From positions 1 to 64,000 of the forward strand of contig CAZCHE010000015.1 of NCBI GenBank assembly GCA_964498395.1: DNA of 64,000 nt, given 5' to 3'. Under the pieces are notes generated by a model, which was given only the letters and a program-made list of their open reading frames with translations, was not told the DNA's origin and ran no database searches. The DNA is from Parapedobacter sp964498395. Lineage in GTDB: Bacteria > Bacteroidota > Bacteroidia > Sphingobacteriales > Sphingobacteriaceae. Below, piece after piece: positions 59,459 through 64,000 of this stretch (positions are counted from its first letter, which is position 1; the number at the start of each line of letters is the position of its first letter). Position numbers and translations under genes: made by a program.

Positions 59459-59812
59459 TTAAAAATCCAAACCGGCTTCACGGGCCCCTTCTGCCAACGA
59501 CTTCACCCGGCCGTGGTACAAATACCCATTACGGTCAAAAACTACTTTACTAATTCCTGCTGCCAACGCCTTTTCAGCGACTAGCTTGCCAACGGCCTTA
59601 GACTGCTCGATTTTGGTACCTGAAACTGCGAAGTCCTTGGCTAAGGATGATGCCGAAACCAAGGTAACACCCGCTTTGTCATCAATCACTTGTGCATAGA
59701 TACCCTTATTGCTCCTGTATACAGATAAGCGCGGACGCTCAGAAGATCCAGAAATATGCTTCCTAATCCCTTTTTTTATACGCTCCCTACGCGAAATTTT
59801 ACTTCCTGCCAT
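59459..59812 (-). CDS. rplR: Ribosomal protein L18
   Basis: A 117-residue 5S rRNA-binding protein. RRERIKKGIRKHISGSSERP, LSVYRSNKGIYAQVIDDKAG and FDRNGYLYHGRVKSLAEGAR are typical. Nine bases after rplF and twelve before rpsE. Confidence 0.97.
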   Translation of the reverse strand: MAGSKISRRERIKKGIRKHISGSSERPRLSVYRSNKGIYAQVIDDKAGVTLVSASSLAKDFAVSGTKIEQSKAVGKLVAEKALAAGISKVVFDRNGYLYHGRVKSLAEGAREAGLDF

Positions 59813-59820
59813 GATGGTTA

Positions 59821-60378
59821 CTATTTTTTAGATGCTGATTTACCTGCTTTTCTGCGCAATTGCTCGCCAGCAAATTTAATACCTTTTCCTTTGTATGGTT
59901 CCGGTGCACGCAATGAACGAATCTTTGCGGCCACTTGACCCAATAACTGCTTGTCGATGGACTCCAACGTAATGGTCGGGTTCTTTCCTTTCTCTGCCGT
60001 AGTGGTTACTTTTACTTCCTTTGGCAGGATCATGACCACCTGGTGTGAAAAACCAAGGGTTAAGTCCAACGTGCTGCCTTGCGCACTCGCACGGTAACCT
60101 ACACCCACTAGTTCCTGAACAGTCTTGTATCCTTCGGTAACCCCAACAACCATGTTGTTGATCAACGAACGGTACAAACCATGCAACGCTTTGTGCCGCT
60201 TTTGTTCAGTAGGGCGCTTTACCAATAGTTGTCCATCTTCCTGTACTACCGAAATATCAGGATCGACTTGTTGTTGCAATTCGCCCTTAGGGCCTTTTAT
60301 CGTAACCAGATTTTTATCCGACACCGTGATCGTTACCCCAGCAGGTATAGCGATAGGCGCTTTTCCAATTCTTGACAT
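59821..60378 (-). CDS. rplF: Ribosomal protein L6
   Basis: A 185-residue protein of the 50S factor-binding side. SRIGKAPIAIPAGVTITVSD starts it; ALHGLYRSLINNMVVGVTEG and VGYRASAQGSTLDLTLGFSH lie at the domain boundary; the second copy ends EPYKGKGIKFAGEQLRRKAG. Length is standard. Confidence 0.97.
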   Translation of the reverse strand: MSRIGKAPIAIPAGVTITVSDKNLVTIKGPKGELQQQVDPDISVVQEDGQLLVKRPTEQKRHKALHGLYRSLINNMVVGVTEGYKTVQELVGVGYRASAQGSTLDLTLGFSHQVVMILPKEVKVTTTAEKGKNPTITLESIDKQLLGQVAAKIRSLRAPEPYKGKGIKFAGEQLRRKAGKSASKK

Positions 60379-60396
60379 CTTGTGTGTTCCTCCTGA

Positions 60397-60795
60397 TTAA
60401 TATACGTAACATAAAACCTCGCCACCGACATTCTGGAGGCGGGCCTCCTTGTCTGTCATCACTCCTTTGGAGGTAGACATGATGGCAATCCCCAAACCGT
60501 TCAACACACGAGGCATATTATCTACTCCTGCATATTTCCTCAGACCGGGCTTACTCACACGTTTCAAGGTGCGGATAGCCGAAACCTTGCTTACTGGATG
60601 ATATTTCAAGGCAATCTTGATGGTGCCTTGTACCACATCATCCTCAAATTTGTAATTAGCTATGTAACCCTTGTCAAAGAGCACTTTCGTAATCTCTTTT
60701 TTCAGGTTCGATGCAGGAATTTCAACAACCCTGTGGTTGGCCTTGATGGCATTCCTTACTCTGGTAAGGTAATCCGCTATTGGATCTGTATTCAT
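60397..60795 (-). CDS. rpsH: Ribosomal protein S8
   Basis: A 132-residue 16S-binding protein that in many bacteria also represses its own operon. DPIADYLTRVRNAIKANHRV, RVSKPGLRKYAGVDNMPRVL, GLGIAIMSTSKGVMTDKEAR and the end GGEVLCYVY identify it. It is separated from rpsN by an unusually long 138-base gap. Confidence 0.97.
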   Translation of the reverse strand: MNTDPIADYLTRVRNAIKANHRVVEIPASNLKKEITKVLFDKGYIANYKFEDDVVQGTIKIALKYHPVSKVSAIRTLKRVSKPGLRKYAGVDNMPRVLNGLGIAIMSTSKGVMTDKEARLQNVGGEVLCYVY

Positions 60796-60933
60796 TTATG
60801 ATTGTTAATTGTGATAACGGTTTCCCTCGACCACCTTGGTTTCAGGACCTATTATCGGTTAAAATTCTATTTTTCTCGCAAAGACGCTAAGTTATAAACT
60901 TCCGGTCTTCGGACTTCCGACTTCGGACTTTTA
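60796..60933. repeat. Repeat-filled gap between rpsN and rpsH
   Basis: This gap in an otherwise tight operon contains TTCTCGCAAAGACGCTAAG (about 60872-60890) and a run of near-copies of GACTTCCGACTTCGG (about 60901-60931). The second type also stands just before glnS (about 40737-40760). No gene or promoter is seen. Confidence 0.6.
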
Positions 60934-61203
60934 TTACCAAGAAGCTTTCTTCACTCCCGGGATTTTGCCTGCTAGTGCCATTTCACGGAAAGTCACCCGT
61001 GAAATACCGAATTGACGCATGTATCCTTTTGGACGGCCGGTCAGCTTGCAACGGTTGTGCAAACGAACAGGGGATGCATTTTTCGGCAATTTATCCAGGG
61101 CTGCGTAATCACCGGCAGCTTTCAATGCAGCACGTTTCTCTGCGTATTTGGCTACCAACTTTGCGCGTTTAACTTCGCGAGCTTTGATTCCTTCTTTAGC
61201 CAT
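60934..61203 (-). CDS. rpsN: Ribosomal protein S14, zinc-free form
   Basis: An 89-residue 30S protein. It has RAALKAAGDYAALDKLPKNA (the insertion of the long form) and LHNRCKLTGRPKGYMRQFGI, SRVTFREMALAGKIPGVKKA. The CxxC pairs of zinc-binding S14 are absent. Its start overlaps the end of rplE by 8 bases. Confidence 0.96.
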   Translation of the reverse strand: MAKEGIKAREVKRAKLVAKYAEKRAALKAAGDYAALDKLPKNASPVRLHNRCKLTGRPKGYMRQFGISRVTFREMALAGKIPGVKKASW

Positions 61204-61765
61204 TAGTTGTAGTATTTTGATTTTTAAACGGTAATCCGAACTGTTTCAACAACTCCAATGCTTCCACGTCTGTTTTTGCACTGGTTACAAAGGTAATATC
61301 CATCCCTTGAATTTTGCTGATTTTATCGATATCAATTTCCGGGAAAATGATTTGCTCGGTGATACCCAATGTGTAGTTACCCCGACCGTCAAATCCTTTG
61401 TCATTGATACCGCGGAAGTCACGAATACGTGGCAATGCAACTGCGATCAACCGATCAAGAAATTCGTACATCTTGCTATCGCGCAAGGTAACCCGTGCTC
61501 CGATGGGCATTCCCTTACGGAGTTTGAAGTTAGACACGTCTTTCTTCGATTTAGTAGCCACTGCTTTCTGACCGGTAATCAACGTCATTTCGCCGATGGC
61601 ATTGTCGATCAATTTTTTGTCAGCGGTAGCGGCACCGATACCTTGGCTCACGGAAATCTTCTCTAACCGAGGAACCTGCATAACGCTTTTATACTGAAAC
61701 TTCTCTTTTAGCGCCGTACGGATTTCCTCCTTATACTTCGCCTTCAATCTTGGTGTGTAGGCCAT
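61196..61765 (-). CDS. rplE: Ribosomal protein L5
   Basis: A 189-residue 5S rRNA-binding protein in the central protuberance. RLKAKYKEEIRTALKEKFQY, KISVSQGIGAATADKKLIDN and GMPIGARVTLRDSKMYEFLD are typical, with GNYTLGITEQIIFPEIDIDK near the end. Its ATG overlaps the rplX stop by one base. Confidence 0.97.
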   Translation of the reverse strand: MAYTPRLKAKYKEEIRTALKEKFQYKSVMQVPRLEKISVSQGIGAATADKKLIDNAIGEMTLITGQKAVATKSKKDVSNFKLRKGMPIGARVTLRDSKMYEFLDRLIAVALPRIRDFRGINDKGFDGRGNYTLGITEQIIFPEIDIDKISKIQGMDITFVTSAKTDVEALELLKQFGLPFKNQNTTTNG

Positions 61766-62115
61766 TAGTCAATCTCCTCCCCTGATTTTTTTGCTATACG
61801 TACAATTTTCTTCTTGCCATCAACTTCTTTCACTTGCCGCCCGATACGGGTTGGCTTTCCTGACTTAGGGTCTACGTAAGCCAAGTTAGAAATATGGATG
61901 GCAGCTTCCTTTTCGATGATTCCACCGTTAGGGTTGGCAGCACTCGGTTTGGTATGCTTTTTCACGAGATTCACACCTTCGACGATTGCCCTGTTTTTAG
62001 CGATAATCACTTCCAACACTTTGCCTTCGGATCCCTTGGAATTACCAGCGATGACTTTCACCAAATCTCCTTTGCGGATTTTGATTTTATGTGTTGCTAT
62101 TTTTGTCTGTCCCAT
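61765..62115 (-). CDS. rplX: Ribosomal protein L24
   Basis: A 116-residue 50S assembly-starting protein with a KOW motif: IRKGDLVKVIAGNSKGSEGK, VLEVIIAKNRAIVEGVNLVK. It is a little longer than the E. coli protein because of a basic C-terminus (GKKKIVRIAKKSGEEID). Two bases after rplN. Confidence 0.96.
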   Translation of the reverse strand: MGQTKIATHKIKIRKGDLVKVIAGNSKGSEGKVLEVIIAKNRAIVEGVNLVKKHTKPSAANPNGGIIEKEAAIHISNLAYVDPKSGKPTRIGRQVKEVDGKKKIVRIAKKSGEEID

Positions 62116-62117
62116 GA

Positions 62118-62486
62118 TTATAATACCTCCGGTGCTAATGATACAATTTTCATGAACTGCTTTTCGCGCAATTCCCGAGCCACGGGGCCAAAGATACGTG
62201 TTCCACGCGGCTCATCCTGATTATTTAACAATACAGCGGCGTTGTCATCAAAACGGATATACGATCCATCCTTACGGCGGATTTCCTTTTTCGTCCGTAC
62301 AACAACTGCCTTGGTAACCGTTCCTTTCTTAACGTTTCCAGAAGGCAAAGCACTTTTCACAGTAACAACGATTTTATCACCGATTGAGGCATAACGCTTG
62401 CCAGTACCGCCCAATACCCGGATCACTAATACTTCTTTAGCTCCGCTATTGTCGGCTACATTGAGTCTTGATTCCTGTTGTACCAT
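62118..62486 (-). CDS. rplN: Ribosomal protein L14
   Basis: A 122-residue protein at the subunit interface. VQQESRLNVADNSGAKEVLV, IRVLGGTGKRYASIGDKIVV and EPRGTRIFGPVARELREKQF are highly conserved family text. One base after rpsQ. Confidence 0.98.
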   Translation of the reverse strand: MVQQESRLNVADNSGAKEVLVIRVLGGTGKRYASIGDKIVVTVKSALPSGNVKKGTVTKAVVVRTKKEIRRKDGSYIRFDDNAAVLLNNQDEPRGTRIFGPVARELREKQFMKIVSLAPEVL

Positions 62487-62487
62487 G

Positions 62488-62742
62488 TTACTTAGCCCTT
62501 TCTAAAATTTCAACTAAACGCCAATTTTTGGTTTTGCTCAACGGACGTGTTTCCATGATCAACACCGTATCGCCGATACCGCAGGTGTTGGTTTCGTCAT
62601 GAGCCTTGAATTTGGTAGTTTTCTTCACGAATTTACCATAAATGGGGTGCTTCACTTTACGCTCTACAGCCACCACGATGGATTTATCCATTTTGTTACT
62701 CACTACCAAGCCGATTCTTGTTTTTCTTAAATTTCTTTCCAT
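62488..62742 (-). CDS. rpsQ: Ribosomal protein S17
   Basis: An 84-residue OB-fold 16S-binding protein. RKTRIGLVVSNKMDKSIVVA, VERKVKHPIYGKFVKKTTKF and IMETRPLSKTKNWRLVEILE are typical. 14 bases after rpmC. Confidence 0.97.
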   Translation of the reverse strand: MERNLRKTRIGLVVSNKMDKSIVVAVERKVKHPIYGKFVKKTTKFKAHDETNTCGIGDTVLIMETRPLSKTKNWRLVEILERAK

Positions 62743-62756
62743 TTCGACTTTGATTT

Positions 62757-62990
62757 TTATGCCTCAGCGGCTGTTTCCTTAGCTTCGTTGGCCGCTTTCT
62801 CGGCCTTTTTACGTTTCGTCAACTCGGTCATCAGACGCGCAATGGTCTTACGCGCATACTTGATGCGGTTTGGATTCTCGATAGCCGAAACAGCATGTGC
62901 AAATTTCAATTTGGTGAGGGCAGCTTTCTCTTCAGCGATTTTAGCCACTAAATCCTCTTTTGACAATTCTACGATTTCTGAATTTTTCAT
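62757..62990 (-). CDS. rpmC: Ribosomal protein L29
   Basis: A 77-residue helical protein near the exit tunnel. LTKLKFAHAVSAIENPNRIK and YARKTIARLMTELTKRKKAE are the core. It ends with a short Ala/Glu tail (KAANEAKETAAEA), a small version of the tails on S16 and L17. Separated from rplP by a 113-base gap. Confidence 0.95.
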   Translation of the reverse strand: MKNSEIVELSKEDLVAKIAEEKAALTKLKFAHAVSAIENPNRIKYARKTIARLMTELTKRKKAEKAANEAKETAAEA

Positions 62991-63103
62991 CTCTATTCAT
63001 ATTATACTGGATGCCTTCCATCGATTTACTCCCGTGGTTAGACCCCACGGCGGCTTGCCGGTAACGGCGACAAGACCAATGGCGGGCAGCGCCAGCGTTG
63101 TAT
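62991..63103. other. Unexpected 113-base gap between rplP and rpmC
   Basis: The gap contains a GC-rich stem CCGTGG/CCACGG (about 63033-63051) and no gene. In most bacteria these two genes nearly touch. No promoter of the Bacteroidota type was found. Confidence 0.5.
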
Positions 63104-63526
63104 TTACGCTTGTACGTAGTCCCTACGTATCACGAACTTGGTTTGTACCGGCAGCTTCTGTGCAGCAAGGCGCAACGCTTCTTTGGCAATCTCCAAAGGC
63201 ACACCTTCTGCTTCGAATAACATCCGGCCTGGGCGCACGACCGCTACCCAATATTCAGGAGCACCTTTACCCTTACCCATCCGTACCTCTGCAGGTTTCT
63301 TGGTGACGGGTTTATCAGGGAAAATGCGGATCCATACCTGACCTTCACGTTTCATGTAACGCGTCACCGCGATACGGGCAGCTTCTATCTGACGGCTGGT
63401 AATCCATGCCGGCTCCATTGATTTGATACCGAATGAACCGAAAGCCAACTCGGACCCGCGATTAGCGTTGCCTTTCATGCGGCCCTTCTGCATCTTCCTG
63501 AACTTCGTTCTTTTTGGCTGTAACAT
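63104..63526 (-). CDS. rplP: Ribosomal protein L16
   Basis: A 140-residue protein that helps organise the A site and peptidyl transferase centre. LQPKRTKFRKMQKGRMKGNA, RGSELAFGSFGIKSMEPAWI, FPDKPVTKKPAEVRMGKGKG and YWVAVVRPGRMLFEAEGVPL are typical. 59 bases after rpsC. Confidence 0.97.
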   Translation of the reverse strand: MLQPKRTKFRKMQKGRMKGNANRGSELAFGSFGIKSMEPAWITSRQIEAARIAVTRYMKREGQVWIRIFPDKPVTKKPAEVRMGKGKGAPEYWVAVVRPGRMLFEAEGVPLEIAKEALRLAAQKLPVQTKFVIRRDYVQA

Positions 63527-63585
63527 GTTTGTATTACTTAGTTCCCGCTATATCGGGATAATCGTTAATGCTTAATCTTATCTTA

Positions 63586-64000
63586 TTAACCTCTGTTTCC
63601 ACCACGGTTTCCACCTCGGCGGTCACCTCCTCCTCGGCGTTGATCACCTCCTCTGCGGTCACCACCACGACGTTGCTCACCTGCACCGCCGCCTTCCACA
63701 CGAGATTTCACACCGTGGCCTTGGCCTACATTCGGAGAAAGGTCGCGCTTGCCGTAAACTTCACCTTTACAGATCCACACTTTTACACCAATCTTGCCAT
63801 AAGTGGTCAATGCTTCCACCAATGCATAATCGATGTCTGCGCGGAAGGTGTGCAATGGGATACGTCCTTCTTTATACTGCTCGGTACGGGCCATTTCCGC
63901 TCCGCCTAGACGGCCGGAACACATCACCTTAATACCTTCAGCACCCATCCGCATCGTGGCCGCAATCGAAGTTTTCATGGCACGACGGAAGGAGATACGC
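63586..64000 (-). CDS. rpsC: Ribosomal protein S3, C-terminal part with RGG-rich tail
   Basis: The gene continues past the window end; 137 codons of its 3' part are visible. RISFRRAMKTSIAATMRMGA, GIKVMCSGRLGGAEMARTEQ and GKIGVKVWICKGEVYGKRDL are the conserved C-terminal domain of S3, which guards the mRNA entry. After about residue SRVEGGGAGEQ a tail of about 30 residues made of RRGGD, QRRGGG and NRGG units follows. The ATG that begins MKTSIAATM is internal, not the start. Confidence 0.96.
   Translation of the reverse strand, partial: RISFRRAMKTSIAATMRMGAEGIKVMCSGRLGGAEMARTEQYKEGRIPLHTFRADIDYALVEALTTYGKIGVKVWICKGEVYGKRDLSPNVGQGHGVKSRVEGGGAGEQRRGGDRRGGDQRRGGGDRRGGNRGGNRG

Overview
The window looks like a chromosomal segment of a Bacteroidota bacterium, most likely family Sphingobacteriaceae (Pedobacter, Olivibacter or Parapedobacter type). 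Evidence: many starts are preceded by the Bacteroidota promoter (TTG, 19-20 bases, TAnnTTTG) rather than by strong Shine-Dalgarno sites; succinate dehydrogenase is the three-subunit cytochrome b558 type; ornithine carbamoylation uses the ArgF'-type acylornithine enzyme known from Bacteroides; S16 and L17 have long acidic tails; FimB/Mfa2-like, DUF2911 and PorT-like proteins are present. I cannot assign a species.

Layout. 1-10.6 kb is an accessory, visibly AT-richer region. It holds debris of a transposase and a RES-domain gene, an AlbA_2/Schlafen-type ATP-binding regulator with an in-frame 12-bp tandem repeat, a fimbrial-type lipoprotein broken at an 11-G tract, two unknown lipoproteins, a three-gene cassette (ARMT1/DUF89 phosphatase, beta-helix-like membrane protein, tandem SAM methyltransferase) and a nonsense-mutated rhuM. 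10.5-18.8 kb carries housekeeping and stress genes (LLM oxidoreductase, SRPBCC, DinB-like, a PIN toxin-antitoxin pair, msrA, quinone oxidoreductase, sodA, tadA, csaA-like, CsbD-like, two outer-membrane barrels). 19.0-22.6 kb is sdhCAB, ended by a strong terminator, followed by a very large NtrY-like histidine kinase. 26.4-38.3 kb is envelope-oriented (coiled-coil anchor, gmd-rfbA, DUF2911, lipocalin, two flippase-like membrane proteins, SDR, PlsC-like acyltransferase, glycosyltransferase), then ruvC and a kinase-fold candidate. 38.7-46.6 kb: Lrp/AsnC regulator, FAD oxidoreductase, glnS, metF, rimM-rpsP, era, initiator tRNA, PepSY-like lipoprotein.

46.7-52.1 kb is a minus-strand arginine/proline operon (argD, argF', GNAT, argB, proC, argE) with a good promoter that contains an ArgR-box-like palindrome. 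Val90 in ArgF' suggests succinylated rather than acetylated intermediates. 52.2-64.0 kb is the spc/alpha ribosomal operon on the minus strand, from rpsC (cut by the window edge) to rplQ, including secY, map, infA, rpmJ and rpoA. It has a well-formed internal promoter before infA and a terminator after rplQ.

The best candidate for an undescribed system is the three-gene cassette at 5.1-9.5 kb. Other points of interest are the poly-G frameshift, the kinase-like protein at 37.3 kb, the argD operator and a pair of MITE-like repeats. All calls come from reading the sequence; no database search or alignment was run.
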